A stretch of DNA of 32,095 nt from an uncultured Burkholderiales bacterium. GTDB taxonomy: Bacteria > Pseudomonadota > Gammaproteobacteria > Burkholderiales > Eutrophovitaceae. The first letter of the stretch is position 1, and each line of letters begins with the position of its first letter. Below are positions 16,430 through 25,269 of this stretch, piece after piece. Below the pieces are notes generated by a model, which searched no databases, was not told where the DNA came from, and saw only the letters and a list, made by a program, of their open reading frames with translations. The stretch is taken from positions 1-32,095 of the forward strand of contig CATOSA010000050.1 in NCBI GenBank assembly GCA_951812315.1. The letters are read 5' to 3'. A program made the position numbers and the translations under genes.

Positions 16430-17437
16430 TCAAGCCTGCTGCACGCCAGGCCAGCTTGCAAACAGCGCTTCCAGTGCAAGACGCTTGTTCAGAGGATGCA
16501 ACGCGGCCCTGGTGTATTCACGTACTGAATCACTCCAGTGATAAAGGTCCGCACCCGAAACTTGTCTGGCAATGCGCTGGATTATGTTGTCCATGTCAGC
16601 GTGGTAACGAGCATCTCCACCGGCCTGGGCTGCCAGAAGATCGTATATCCACATACCGAGTAACCGTCCCACAACCTCCGGCTCCAGTTTTTCGGCGCCA
16701 GCTGCAAGGCGTAACGGGTCCGCAGTGGATTCGCCGAACTCCGCCATCAACGCTTCCCGGGCTGGCCAGAAATCGCTGTTTTCGCTCAATGCAAGAGCCG
16801 CGATTGGTGCGTGGCTGGTCAAGCGCAATGATTCGGCAACATGGTCCGTGACTCTGCCGCTCAACCACGCGGTTGCATCAGCAGGCGACGGTGAACTGAC
16901 AGCAAGCTTGAAGCAACGACTGCTGATGGTCGGAAGTATCTTGTGAATTGCACTGGCAACAAGGATGAAATAAGTGCCCCTGTTTGGTTCTTCCAGCATT
17001 TTCAACAATGCATTGCCGGCATTGGGCTGCAAGGCTTCCGCCGGCGCAACTACGACAACCTTGGCGCCACCCATGTGGGACGCATTCGCGACAAGATCGG
17101 CAAGACTGCGAATGTCGTCAACGAGGATACGTACTGACGCGCGCTTGCCCTTCCCCGCTTTCGCGATACCACTAAGCCCGCCCTCCTCTGTTTCGCTTTC
17201 TGGCTGTATCAGTCGATAGTCAACGTGATTGCCAACTTCAAATAAGTGGCATGCGGCACAGCGTCCGCATGGTGTGCCAGGCGCGACAGCATCGGCACAC
17301 AAAAGAGATTGTGCCAAAGCGTATGCCAATTGCCGCTTGCCGATACCCGATTGGCCGTGAATCAACAGCGCGCCCGGCAAGTCTTTCGGGAGCTTGCCAA
17401 TGGCCTTGTTCAACCATGGATAATCGTCTATAGACAT
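16430..17437 (-). CDS. holB: DNA polymerase III subunit delta prime
   Basis: The 335-residue protein is the clamp-loader delta-prime subunit. It has the AAA+ fold with a P-loop-like GQSGIGKRQL (28-37), and the zinc module formed by Cys47, Cys57, Cys60 and Cys63 (PCGRCAACH), followed by the region VRILVDDIRSL, NALLKMLEEPNRGT and SRC (SSRCFKL). The C-terminal helical collar is present. It loads the sliding clamp in replication. It overlaps tmk by 10 bases; the upstream gene order matches the usual tmk-holB pair. Confidence 0.93.
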   Translation of the reverse strand: MSIDDYPWLNKAIGKLPKDLPGALLIHGQSGIGKRQLAYALAQSLLCADAVAPGTPCGRCAACHLFEVGNHVDYRLIQPESETEEGGLSGIAKAGKGKRASVRILVDDIRSLADLVANASHMGGAKVVVVAPAEALQPNAGNALLKMLEEPNRGTYFILVASAIHKILPTISSRCFKLAVSSPSPADATAWLSGRVTDHVAESLRLTSHAPIAALALSENSDFWPAREALMAEFGESTADPLRLAAGAEKLEPEVVGRLLGMWIYDLLAAQAGGDARYHADMDNIIQRIARQVSGADLYHWSDSVREYTRAALHPLNKRLALEALFASWPGVQQA

Positions 17438-18048
17438 TGGCTTGTAATAATGTCCTTTAGCCTCGCACTGATTGCTTGAGGTGTTCCCGATGAATCAATC
17501 ACTTTTATTCTCTCAGCAAATGCCTTTGCCCTGGCCAGGTATGCCGCGCGCACACGGTGGAAATACCTGTCGCCCTCACGCTCGAAGCGGTCAGGTTGGT
17601 TCAAACCATTTGCACGCTGCCTTGCAATCTCTATCGGTAAATCAAAATACAGTGTCAGGTCCGGTTGAATAGCCGGATGAACCCAGTTCTCCAGAATGGC
17701 CAGCTTTGCAGCATCAACACCCGATCCACCGCCCTGATACGCAAAACTGGCATCGCTAAACCGGTCACACAAGACGGTTTCGCCGCGTGCCAAGGCAGGC
17801 GAGATAACTTGCTCAATATGCTCACGTCGCGCGGCGAACATGAGCAGCGCTTCGGTCTCCGGATGCGCGCCGTTGCCCTCGTTGAGCAACAGTTCGCGAA
17901 GTTTTTCGCCCAGGGGGGTTGCGCCGGGCTCTCGCGTAACGGTAGCCGGTATGTCATTCTTTTTGAGAAAATCGCGCACCCATTCCAGTTGGGTGCTTTT
18001 ACCCGCACCGTCGACACCTTCAAAAGTAATGAAGCAGCGCTTACGCAT
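17428..18048 (-). CDS. tmk: Thymidylate kinase
   Basis: Tmk phosphorylates dTMP to dTDP with ATP. The 206-residue protein has the P-loop GVDGAGKS (11-18), the TREPGATPLGEKLR segment with the catalytic arginine, the DRF(S)DASFAYQGGG dNMP-binding region and the lid region ANGLNQPDRFE. Length is that of the family. It begins with ATG at 18048 and the downstream holB start overlaps its end. The 150-base gap to mltG holds no gene that I can see. Confidence 0.95.
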   Translation of the reverse strand: MRKRCFITFEGVDGAGKSTQLEWVRDFLKKNDIPATVTREPGATPLGEKLRELLLNEGNGAHPETEALLMFAARREHIEQVISPALARGETVLCDRFSDASFAYQGGGSGVDAAKLAILENWVHPAIQPDLTLYFDLPIEIARQRANGLNQPDRFEREGDRYFHRVRAAYLARAKAFAERIKVIDSSGTPQAISARLKDIITSQCL

Positions 18049-18198
18049 TGCTAAAAGCTCGTCGCGCTGAGGATGCCGCTGCCAGAACAGCCGGACAATG
18101 CTTCATTACGTACCGCTTTCTCGGTGGCCATTTCCAGGATACGCAGCATCATCTAACTGTGCCAAATCGTCAAGGCCGGCCTTCCCCGTTTGCCGCTG

Positions 18199-19245
18199 CT
18201 AGCGCTGATACTTGTTCACTGCCCGGTTGTGTTCCTTCAGGCTCTTCGAAAAATAATGGGTACCGTCGCCTTTTGAAACGAAATACAACGCACGAGTTTC
18301 TGCTGGTTGCAGCGTGGCCTCGATAGCAGCTTCTCCCGGCAACGCGATCGGCGTCGGAGGCAAGCCATAACGCGTATAGGTGTTGTATGGCTGATCAGTC
18401 CGCAGATCCCGTTTGCGCAGGTTGCCGTCAAATTTTTCTCCAAGCCCGTAAATTACGGTCGGATCAGTTTGCAGCCGCATGCGTATTCGCAACCGGTTTA
18501 CGAATACCGCCGCCACCATTTTGCGTTCGCTCGGGTCACCTGTTTCCTTCTCCACGATGGACGCCAGTATCAACGCCTGATACTTCGATTTCACCGGCAG
18601 ACGTTCGGCACGCTTTGCCCACGATGCGTCCAATGTTGCCTGCATCTTGTCGTAAGCCTGTCGCAGGATTGTCAGATCGCTGGTGCCGGCCGAGAAATTG
18701 TATGTATCGGGAAAGAACAGGCCTTCCGCATGAGTCTCTTTCGAATCAAGTGCCTCAAGTATCTGCAGTTCCGTCCATCCTGCGGTCTCGTGAAGCAATG
18801 CCGGATGTTGGTCCAGTACTTCACGCATCTGGCGAAAGGTCCATCCTTCTATGAATCGGATCTTTCCGGTCGTAAACTCGCCTCGCGTGAGTTTGTCGAT
18901 CACTCGCAACGGCGTTGTCGTACCTGCCACTTGATAGCTGCCGGCCATCATGTCTTTCGATTTTCCCAGTACCCGAACCAGCGCGATGAACGCATTTGCG
19001 TTTTCGACAACTCCATCGGCTTCAAGTTGTCGAGCCACTTGTGACACGCCCAGGCCATGTTCAATGGTGAACAACTGACCTTCTTCAGGAAGTTCGACTG
19101 GAGTTACTGCAAAACGCACCAGCCAAATCCCGCTGGCTGCCACGACCAACAGGCCCAGTACAACCAGCGCAGTTATGCCGCGAGCGATGGCACCGCCAAA
19201 TGTTCGCTTCACGAATAATGTTCCTGATGAACGCCCGCGCAGCAT
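18199..19245 (-). CDS. mltG: Endolytic murein transglycosylase MltG (YceG)
   Basis: MltG cleaves nascent glycan strands and so sets their length. The 348-residue protein has a cytoplasmic start, one transmembrane helix (about 21-43), a LysM-like region, and the YceG domain with the catalytic glutamate in ASIVEKET (Glu232), plus FFPDTYNF and the PYNTYTRYGLPPTPI segment that is highly conserved. It lies downstream of fabF. In many gammaproteobacteria pabC sits between fabF and mltG; here only a 197-base gap is present. Confidence 0.93.
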   Translation of the reverse strand: MLRGRSSGTLFVKRTFGGAIARGITALVVLGLLVVAASGIWLVRFAVTPVELPEEGQLFTIEHGLGVSQVARQLEADGVVENANAFIALVRVLGKSKDMMAGSYQVAGTTTPLRVIDKLTRGEFTTGKIRFIEGWTFRQMREVLDQHPALLHETAGWTELQILEALDSKETHAEGLFFPDTYNFSAGTSDLTILRQAYDKMQATLDASWAKRAERLPVKSKYQALILASIVEKETGDPSERKMVAAVFVNRLRIRMRLQTDPTVIYGLGEKFDGNLRKRDLRTDQPYNTYTRYGLPPTPIALPGEAAIEATLQPAETRALYFVSKGDGTHYFSKSLKEHNRAVNKYQR

Positions 19246-19370
19246 TCTCGGAGTAATGGGTTAAGTGATTAACTGAGACTGCCTGGCGACGGCGCGCATC
19301 GGCAGTGGACACGGGCGTATCAAGCGAAAATGAATTCGCAACACGTTTGCCCAATTATCGAAGAATTGAA

Positions 19371-19411
19371 ATGGCGACTCACGCAAAAATCTCGCCATCC
19401 TGTGGTCGCCA
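19371..19411. promoter_or_regulatory. Overlapping alternative hairpins in the fabF-mltG gap
   Basis: The 7-base arm ATGGCGA (19371-19377) can pair with TCGCCAT (19392-19398), and TGGCGAC (19372-19378) with GTCGCCA (19405-19411). Both use the same arm, so the two stems exclude each other in an mRNA from the minus strand. The stretch 19246-19442 has no gene and no T run. It may be a processing site or attenuation-like element; unproven. Confidence 0.4.
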
Positions 19412-19442
19412 CTTGCTCTGCCGTTAATAGTGAAGCACTACG

Positions 19443-20681
19443 CTAGATGGCTTTGAACGCGAGGCTTGCGTTGGTTCCACCGAACCCGAACGAATTCGAC
19501 AACGCGACACGGATTTTCATTTCGCGCGCGGTATTGGGCACGAAATCAAGATCACACTCGGGGTCCTGGTCGTGCAGATTTATTGTCGGCGGTGCGATTT
19601 GATCTTTGACCGCAAGAGCCATGAACACGCCTTCGACACCACCGGCAGCACCCAGCAAATGCCCGGTACTTGATTTCGTTGAGCTGATCGCCAGCCGCTT
19701 CGCATGATCGCCAAAAGCGCGTTTAACGGCAACTGTCTCGGCAATGTCACCCAGCGGCGTCGACGTTCCGTGCGCGTTGACATAGTCGACTTCGTCCAGA
19801 TTGACCTGGCCGTTCTTGAGCGTGTTGACCATGCATCTGGCCGCGCCTTCACCATCTTCACTTGGCGCAGTGATGTGGTGGGCATCCGAACTCATGCCAA
19901 ATCCGGATATCTCGCAATATATTTTGGCATTGCGCTTTTTCGCGTGCTCGTATTCCTCGATGACCATGACACCGGCGCCCTCGCCGAGTACAAAGCCATC
20001 ACGCCCGGTATCCCAGGGCCGGCTGGCAGTCTCCGGGGAATCGTTGCGCGTGCTAAGCGCACGTGCAGCCGCAAACCCACCGACCCCAAGTTGCGAAACA
20101 GACGCTTCCGTTCCGCCGGCAACCATAACGTCCACATCGCCGTATTCGATCAGTCGGGCGGACTCGCCAATACAATGCGTTGCCGTTGTACAAGCCGTTA
20201 CGATCGCAAGCGTCGGGCCCTTGAAACCGTACATGATCGACAGGTTTCCCGAGACCATATTGATAATAGCGCCCGGAATAAAGAACGGGGATATTTTCCG
20301 TATCCCGCCTTCCTCGACAGCCCGCTGCGTATCCTCAATCAGCGGCAGCCCGCCAATCCCGGATCCGATATTGATTCCAATGCGTTCGGCGTTATCAGGA
20401 TGCTTCCCGATGCCGGCGTCGGCAATTGCTTCCATACCTGCCACCAGCCCGTAGTGAATGAACGTGTCGACACGACGCGCTTCTTTCGGGGACAGATACT
20501 GAGTGACGTCGAAGTGTTTGACCTCGCCAGCGATCTGCGAGGAAAAAGGAGATGCATCAAAACGAGTAATTCGGGCAATCCCCGATTTACCTGCAAGGAT
20601 GTTAGACCACGCTTCGGTGGTGTTGTTACCAACGGGACAAACTGTACCCAGCCCGGTAACTACGACGCGGCGCCGTGACAA
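19443..20681 (-). CDS. fabF: 3-oxoacyl-ACP synthase II
   Basis: FabF condenses malonyl-ACP with acyl-ACP in fatty acid elongation. The 412-residue protein has the thiolase-fold catalytic set: Cys164 (TACTTATHC), His304 (NAHGTSTP), Lys336 and His341 (SSTGHLLG). The start is TTG at 20681, preceded by AAAGGAG with 5-base spacing, which makes it clear; the ATG-like alternatives are absent. The tandem repeat just upstream lies between acpP and fabF, and its end borders the ribosome site. Confidence 0.95.
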   Translation of the reverse strand: MSRRRVVVTGLGTVCPVGNNTTEAWSNILAGKSGIARITRFDASPFSSQIAGEVKHFDVTQYLSPKEARRVDTFIHYGLVAGMEAIADAGIGKHPDNAERIGINIGSGIGGLPLIEDTQRAVEEGGIRKISPFFIPGAIINMVSGNLSIMYGFKGPTLAIVTACTTATHCIGESARLIEYGDVDVMVAGGTEASVSQLGVGGFAAARALSTRNDSPETASRPWDTGRDGFVLGEGAGVMVIEEYEHAKKRNAKIYCEISGFGMSSDAHHITAPSEDGEGAARCMVNTLKNGQVNLDEVDYVNAHGTSTPLGDIAETVAVKRAFGDHAKRLAISSTKSSTGHLLGAAGGVEGVFMALAVKDQIAPPTINLHDQDPECDLDFVPNTAREMKIRVALSNSFGFGGTNASLAFKAI

Positions 20682-20693
20682 ATGAGCTCCTTT

Positions 20694-20760
20694 GGTGTGG
20701 ATTACGCCCGGTGTGGATTACGCCCGGTGTGGATTACGCCCGGTGTGGGTAACGCCGGTT
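20694..20760. repeat. 16-base tandem repeat between acpP and fabF
   Basis: Three exact 16-base units, attacgcccggtgtgg, lie at 20701-20716, 20717-20732 and 20733-20748, with a partial unit before (20694-20700) and a diverged one after (20749-20760). On the mRNA strand the unit reads CCACACCGGGCGTAAT. The array fills almost the whole acpP-fabF gap (86 bases) and ends immediately before the fabF ribosome site, so copy number would change the spacing between the two genes. Confidence 0.9.
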
Positions 20761-20767
20761 CAAATAA

Positions 20768-21007
20768 TCACGCGCTCAGATGGGCGTTAATGTGATCGAT
20801 AGCTTGCTGGACCGAGGTAATCTTTTCGGCTTCCTCATCAGGAATTTCGCACTCGAACTCTTCTTCAAGCGCCATTACCAATTCTACGGTGTCAAGGGAA
20901 TCCGCCCCAAGATCGTCAACGAATGTAGACTCGTTTTTGATGTCTGTTTCGTTAACGCCCAATTGCTCGGCGACTATTTTCTTGACGCGTTGTTCGATTG
21001 ATCCCAT
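20768..21007 (-). CDS. acpP: Acyl carrier protein
   Basis: The 79-residue acidic protein carries acyl chains in fatty acid synthesis. The serine that receives the phosphopantetheine arm is Ser37 in the [10 protein letters not shown] motif. It is nearly identical in layout to E. coli ACP ([36 protein letters not shown]). ATG start at 21007. It lies 135 bases after fabG; the gap holds no gene and may contain its own promoter, as acpP is usually expressed most strongly in this cluster. Confidence 0.98.
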   Translation of the reverse strand: MGSIEQRVKKIVAEQLGVNETDIKNESTFVDDLGADSLDTVELVMALEEEFECEIPDEEAEKITSVQQAIDHINAHLSA

Positions 21008-21142
21008 CTAGTAACCCCTTCCCTTTCCAAACACAAGTTGTTCTGAATACCGCAATGTTTCGGGGCCTTGCCGCAGCACGGCATCCCATCGAGGACGCGG
21101 CGTATTCTAGCAAAATTGAAGCGGCCGCATACGTAACCGGCG

Positions 21143-21892
21143 TCAATCCATCAGCATTCCTCCGTTGACATGGATCGTACTGCCAGTAACGTACGCGGCC
21201 GCGTCAGACGCGAGATAAAGTACCGCTGCCGCAACTTCATCCGGGTGCCCCAATCGCCCGAGTGGAACATGCCCGACAAGCGAATCGCGTTGGTCATCAC
21301 TCAGTGCTTTGGTCATGTCCGTATTAATAAAGCCGGGCGCAACGCAATTTACTGTAATGTTGCGACTGCCCAGTTCCCTGGCCATTGATTTACTGAAACC
21401 TTCCACGCCCGCTTTCGCAGCCGCGTAGTTCGCCTGGCCGACATTGCCCATAAAACCGACCACTGACGTGATGTTGATGATTCGCCCGGTGCGTGCTTTC
21501 ATCATCGGACGCGCAACGAGCCTGGATAGCCGATATACCGGCTTCAGATTGGTATCCATGATCTCGTCCCATTCCTGATCCTTCATCCGCATGAGCAAGT
21601 TGTCGCGCGTAATGCCTGCATTGTTCACCAGAATCGATATTGCACCATGGCTTTTGCCAATCTCGCCAGCTACCGACTCGCAGGCCGCTTGATCGGTGAC
21701 ATTTAGCGTATAGCCTGCCCCTTGCACTCCAGCTTCATTCAGATACGCAGAAATCGATGCGGCACCATCTACAGAGGTTGCAGTACCCGCAACTATCGCG
21801 CCTGCTTTTCCGAGGGTCACTGCAATTGCTTTGCCAATCCCGCGGCTGGCGCCCGTTACCAAAGCTGTTTTTCCGGCTAGTAATTGTTCCAT
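21143..21892 (-). CDS. fabG: 3-oxoacyl-ACP reductase
   Basis: FabG reduces 3-oxoacyl-ACP with NADPH. The 249-residue short-chain dehydrogenase has the cofactor motif GASRGIG (14-20), NNAG, and the catalytic Ser143, Tyr156 and Lys160 (ITSVVG, NYAAAK). ATG start at 21892, preceded by AAGGG eight bases away that falls inside the possible small ORF before it. C terminus YVTGSTIHVNGGMLM is typical. Confidence 0.96.
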   Translation of the reverse strand: MEQLLAGKTALVTGASRGIGKAIAVTLGKAGAIVAGTATSVDGAASISAYLNEAGVQGAGYTLNVTDQAACESVAGEIGKSHGAISILVNNAGITRDNLLMRMKDQEWDEIMDTNLKPVYRLSRLVARPMMKARTGRIINITSVVGFMGNVGQANYAAAKAGVEGFSKSMARELGSRNITVNCVAPGFINTDMTKALSDDQRDSLVGHVPLGRLGHPDEVAAAVLYLASDAAAYVTGSTIHVNGGMLMD

Positions 21893-21896
21893 CGGG

Positions 21897-22013
21897 TCAA
21901 CCCTTCGAGGTAATCCATTTACGCTGCGCCTTTGCCGGATATTGATCCTGAGTCAGCTCTGAAAGCTGCTGAATTTGAAGGTTCATTTCGGATTGCGCTG
22001 CGTCGCGCGTCAT
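21897..22013 (-). CDS. Possible 38-residue small ORF between fabD and fabG
   Basis: The fabD stop TGA overlaps an ATG (ATGA) that opens a 38-codon frame ending four bases before the fabG ATG. The product would begin MTRDAAQSEMNLQIQQLSEL and end KWITSKG. It is polar, glutamine-rich and helix-prone, with no signal peptide or membrane segment, and I recognise no family. The exact fit between two genes and the coupled start suggest translation, perhaps just to carry ribosomes to fabG, whose ribosome site lies in its last codons. It may also be a chance frame in a spacer. Confidence 0.4.
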   Translation of the reverse strand: MTRDAAQSEMNLQIQQLSELTQDQYPAKAQRKWITSKG

Positions 22014-22945
22014 TCCTTCACCGCTGACAAGGCTTCTTTCAGACTGTTCGCATCGTTCAATGCGAGCGTTGTCACACCGCTGGCCATCCGCCTGTTGAGC
22101 CCGGTTAACACCTTGCCGGGTCCGCACTCCACAATATGCGTAACATCGGAATCAACAAAACTCCTGATCGTCTCCATCCAGCGCACTGGCCGGACCAGTT
22201 GCCGCGAGAGCGCATCGCGAACCTCATCGGCGGTACTCGAAGACGTCAAATCCGCATTGTGGATAACCGGTACTTTCGGAGTCTGAATGGCAAGCGCATT
22301 CAATCTCTCCTGCAGCCGGTCGGATGCGGATTTCATCAATGCGCAATGCGACGGTACGCTCATGCGCAGCAACATAGCCCGTTTCGCGCCCTTTGCTTTG
22401 GCAACTTCAACCGCGCGCTCTACAGCGGGTTTATGGCCGGCCACGACCACTTGCTCCGGCGTATTCAGGTTTGCCGCCTCCGCGATTTCGTCGGCGGTAC
22501 TCGCCTCCGAACACGCAGCGCGCACAGCGTTTTCATCCAGTCCAAGAATTGCGGCCATTGCTCCGGTTCCCGTTGGCACCGCATCTTGCATACATTGCGC
22601 GCGAAACCGTACGAATGAAACAGCTTCAGCAAACGTAAGTGATTCCGCCGCTACCAATGCCGAGTACTCGCCAAGGCTGTGGCCGGCGTAGACGTCCGCG
22701 GATTGCCCGTCAGCAGACTGCCAGGCACGCAACACCGCAATGCCGGCGACCAACATCAGCGGCTGCGTATTGGTTGTCAGAGCAAGTGTTTTGTTGGGCC
22801 CGGTTTCCGCCATCGCCCAAAGATCGTCACCCAGCACGGCAGAGGCCTCATCGAACGTCTCCTTCACCACGGGAAATGCCGCATATGCAGATATCATGCC
22901 GATCGATTGCGATCCTTGCCCCGGAAATACAAATGCCAGTTTCAT
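22010..22945 (-). CDS. fabD: Malonyl-CoA:ACP transacylase
   Basis: FabD moves malonyl from CoA to ACP. The 311-residue protein has the N-terminal FVFPGQGSQ, the nucleophile Ser90 in GHSLGE, the Q11 oxyanion region, and the active-site histidine in SVPSHCALM (about 199). ATG start at 22945. Its stop overlaps a small ORF that leads to fabG. fabH lies 65 bases upstream; that gap is made of a 17-base tandem repeat. Confidence 0.96.
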   Translation of the reverse strand: MKLAFVFPGQGSQSIGMISAYAAFPVVKETFDEASAVLGDDLWAMAETGPNKTLALTTNTQPLMLVAGIAVLRAWQSADGQSADVYAGHSLGEYSALVAAESLTFAEAVSFVRFRAQCMQDAVPTGTGAMAAILGLDENAVRAACSEASTADEIAEAANLNTPEQVVVAGHKPAVERAVEVAKAKGAKRAMLLRMSVPSHCALMKSASDRLQERLNALAIQTPKVPVIHNADLTSSSTADEVRDALSRQLVRPVRWMETIRSFVDSDVTHIVECGPGKVLTGLNRRMASGVTTLALNDANSLKEALSAVKE

Positions 22946-22947
22946 AT

Positions 22948-22998
22948 TGAGACCATTAATCGGGTGAGACTATTAGCCAGATGAGACGAATACGCGGG
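22948..22998. repeat. 17-base tandem repeat between fabH and fabD
   Basis: Three 17-base units start at 22948, 22965 and 22982, each beginning TGAGAC and sharing about half of the remaining positions; a poorer fourth starts at 22999 and runs into the fabH stop. They fill the gap between fabH and fabD. The similarity is moderate, so this is an old, decayed array. Confidence 0.6.
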
Positions 22999-23010
22999 TG
23001 ACAAAGTTAT

Positions 23011-23970
23011 TCAGTAACGAAGAAGCACACCGCCCCAGGTGAATCCGCCCCCTACGCCTTCAAGAAGCAAAGTGTCACCGCGGCGAATCTTTCCGGCGCT
23101 TACCGATTCGTCCAATGCCAACGGGATAGAGGCAGCTGACGTGTTTGCGTGCCGCTCTACAGTTTTGATCATGCGCTCGCGCGGGAGCTTAAGTTTGCGC
23201 ACCGTTGCGTCCATGATGCGAATGTTTGCCTGGTGCGGGATAAACCAGTCTATGTCGTCCACGGTCATGTTGGCCATTTCCAGAACCTCGTGCGCGACTT
23301 CCTCAAACACCCCGACCGCAAACTTGAATACGCTACCGCCGTCCATCTGTACGAACGGTGATCCTGTAACCTTGCCTCCTGACACCCATCCAGGTACGGA
23401 AAGCTTGTCGCAATAGCGACCGTCAGAATGCAGCTTTGTGGCCAGAATGCCTGGTTCTTCCGAGCCCGTCATTACCACCGAACCGGCCCCATCACCAAAC
23501 AGAACACAGGTCGAGCGGTCGGTCCAGTCCAGTATTCTTGAATATACTTCCGCGCCAACGATCAGAACGTTTTTCGCCTGACCGGCACAGATAAACAGGT
23601 TGGCCATACTCATCGCATACACGAAGCCGCTGCACACCGCCTGAACATCAAATGCCGGGCAACCCGCAATACCCAGTTTTGCCTGCAGAATGGACGCGGT
23701 GCTCGGGAAAACCATATCAGGCGTCGTTGTCGCGACGATGATGAGATCGATGTCTCCAGCGCCAAGACCGGCGTTCGCAATTGCGCTGGTCGCGGCCTGG
23801 TAAGCAAGGTCGCTCGCCAGTTCGTCATCAGCAGCAATATGACGTTCGCGAATTCCCGAGCGACCTACGATCCATTCGTCGGACGTATCAACCATCTTCT
23901 CGAGATCGTGGTTGGTCAGAATTTTTTCCGGAAGATAGCTTCCGGTTCCGGCTATACGCGAATACATCAC
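23011..23970 (-). CDS. fabH: 3-oxoacyl-ACP synthase III
   Basis: FabH starts fatty acid synthesis by condensing acetyl-CoA with malonyl-ACP. The 319-residue protein has the catalytic Cys113 ([11 protein letters not shown]), His246 ([11 protein letters not shown]) and Asn276 ([10 protein letters not shown]). The start overlaps the plsX stop by four bases (ATGA), so plsX and fabH are translated together. Position between plsX and fabD is standard for many gammaproteobacteria. Confidence 0.97.
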   Translation of the reverse strand: MMYSRIAGTGSYLPEKILTNHDLEKMVDTSDEWIVGRSGIRERHIAADDELASDLAYQAATSAIANAGLGAGDIDLIIVATTTPDMVFPSTASILQAKLGIAGCPAFDVQAVCSGFVYAMSMANLFICAGQAKNVLIVGAEVYSRILDWTDRSTCVLFGDGAGSVVMTGSEEPGILATKLHSDGRYCDKLSVPGWVSGGKVTGSPFVQMDGGSVFKFAVGVFEEVAHEVLEMANMTVDDIDWFIPHQANIRIMDATVRKLKLPRERMIKTVERHANTSAASIPLALDESVSAGKIRRGDTLLLEGVGGGFTWGGVLLRY

Positions 23971-24983
23971 GCCGCCTTTTGTTGATTTGCTGTCATCTGT
24001 TCGCCAATACTTGTAAGCATTCCGTGACGCGCTTCTTCATAAGCACGTTTGATCGCAAAACCGAAAGCATAACTGTCGGCCGCGCCGTGACTTTTGACGA
24101 CGATACCTCGCAAACCAAGAAGGCTCGCACCATTGTAGCGGCGCGGGTCAACCCGCTTTCGAAAATGATTGATAACCGGAAGTGCGAGCATCCCACAGAA
24201 CTTGGTAAACACGTTGCGTCCGAATTCCTCACGCAAATACTGGGCAAGCATTTGCGCCAGTCCTTCCGATGTTTTAAGGGCGACATTACCGACGAAGCCA
24301 TCGCAAACGATGACATCGGTCGAGCCCATATAAATGTCGGTACCTTCAACGTTGCCATGGAAATTGAGGTCGCTCGCACGCAGTAATTCCGCGGTATCTT
24401 TTACGACGTCATTTCCCTTGATCTCTTCCTCGCCGATATTCAGCAATCCAATTTTGGGCCGTTCAACGCCTTCCACCGCGCTGACGAGGCATGTGCCCAT
24501 CACGGCAAATTGCAGCAAATGCTCTGCGGTGCAATTGATGTTTGCACCAAGATCAAGTACACACACGCGACCATTCAGGGTCGGCAGGAAGGAAGCAATT
24601 GCGGGCCGCTCAATGCCGGGCAGCATTTTAAGAACGAATCGTGATATGGCCATGAGTGCGCCGGTATTACCCGCACTGACACACGCATCGGCGACCTGTT
24701 CCTTGACAAGATCAGCTGCGACCCGCATCGACGAATTTCGCTTACCTCGCAGCGCCTGCGCCGGCTGGTCATCCATTGCCACCACTTCGCTTGCCGATTT
24801 AATGCTCAGCCGATCTGAAGTCGATGCCCGAAGCCGATGCAATTCTTGCTCGATCGAATCAACGAGTCCGACCAGGATAATGGATGCTTCCTCTTCACGT
24901 TCGAGGAATTCCAGCGCTGCGGGAACAGTGACCCGTGTTCCATGGTCGCCGCCCATGCAATCAAGCGCTATAGTGAAAGCCAT
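23967..24983 (-). CDS. plsX: Phosphate acyltransferase PlsX
   Basis: PlsX converts acyl-ACP to acyl-phosphate for phospholipid synthesis. The 338-residue protein opens with [12 protein letters not shown], conserved in the family, and has [26 protein letters not shown] and [18 protein letters not shown]. It works at the membrane surface. ATG start at 24983. The upstream gap to rpmF carries a short hairpin (25029-25043). Confidence 0.97.
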   Translation of the reverse strand: MAFTIALDCMGGDHGTRVTVPAALEFLEREEEASIILVGLVDSIEQELHRLRASTSDRLSIKSASEVVAMDDQPAQALRGKRNSSMRVAADLVKEQVADACVSAGNTGALMAISRFVLKMLPGIERPAIASFLPTLNGRVCVLDLGANINCTAEHLLQFAVMGTCLVSAVEGVERPKIGLLNIGEEEIKGNDVVKDTAELLRASDLNFHGNVEGTDIYMGSTDVIVCDGFVGNVALKTSEGLAQMLAQYLREEFGRNVFTKFCGMLALPVINHFRKRVDPRRYNGASLLGLRGIVVKSHGAADSYAFGFAIKRAYEEARHGMLTSIGEQMTANQQKAA

Positions 24984-25028
24984 AGCCGTACGATAGCAAA
25001 CGCGGACAGTGAATTACCGTCCCGCGAC

Positions 25029-25043
25029 CGGCCACAATGGCCG
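25029..25043. other. Short hairpin in the rpmF-plsX gap
   Basis: CGGCCA and TGGCCG form a perfect 6-base stem with a 3-base loop, 20 bases after the rpmF stop on the minus strand. No T run follows, so it is not a classical terminator; it may slow transcription or protect the rpmF end. Confidence 0.45.
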
Positions 25044-25062
25044 ATATACACGCGGATGAGCT

Positions 25063-25242
25063 TTACTCGTCCGTAACCTTGACGACTTTCTTGCCGCGGT
25101 AGTAGCCGCTGGGACTCACGTGATGCCGCAGGTGCGTTTCGCCCGTCGTCGGCTCGACCGCCAACGCAGGCGTATCCAAGAAATCATGTGCCCGGCGCAT
25201 ATTGCGTTTCGAAGGTGATTTCTTGTTTTGTTGGACTGCCAT
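25063..25242 (-). CDS. rpmF: 50S ribosomal protein L32
   Basis: L32 is a small basic protein of the large ribosomal subunit. The 59-residue frame reads [20 protein letters not shown] and continues with [18 protein letters not shown]; all are family hallmarks. It lacks the zinc-binding cysteines, as in many proteobacteria. The ATG at 25242 is preceded by AAGGAG. yceD, rpmF, plsX is the usual order. Confidence 0.97.
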   Translation of the reverse strand: MAVQQNKKSPSKRNMRRAHDFLDTPALAVEPTTGETHLRHHVSPSGYYRGKKVVKVTDE

Positions 25243-25269
25243 TGTTCTACTCCTTGAAAGTCAGTCTAT

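Noticed and set aside
19704..20678. 324-codon plus-strand ORF opposite fabF
   Set aside because: FabF has its full catalytic set on the minus strand; the plus frame is a shadow.
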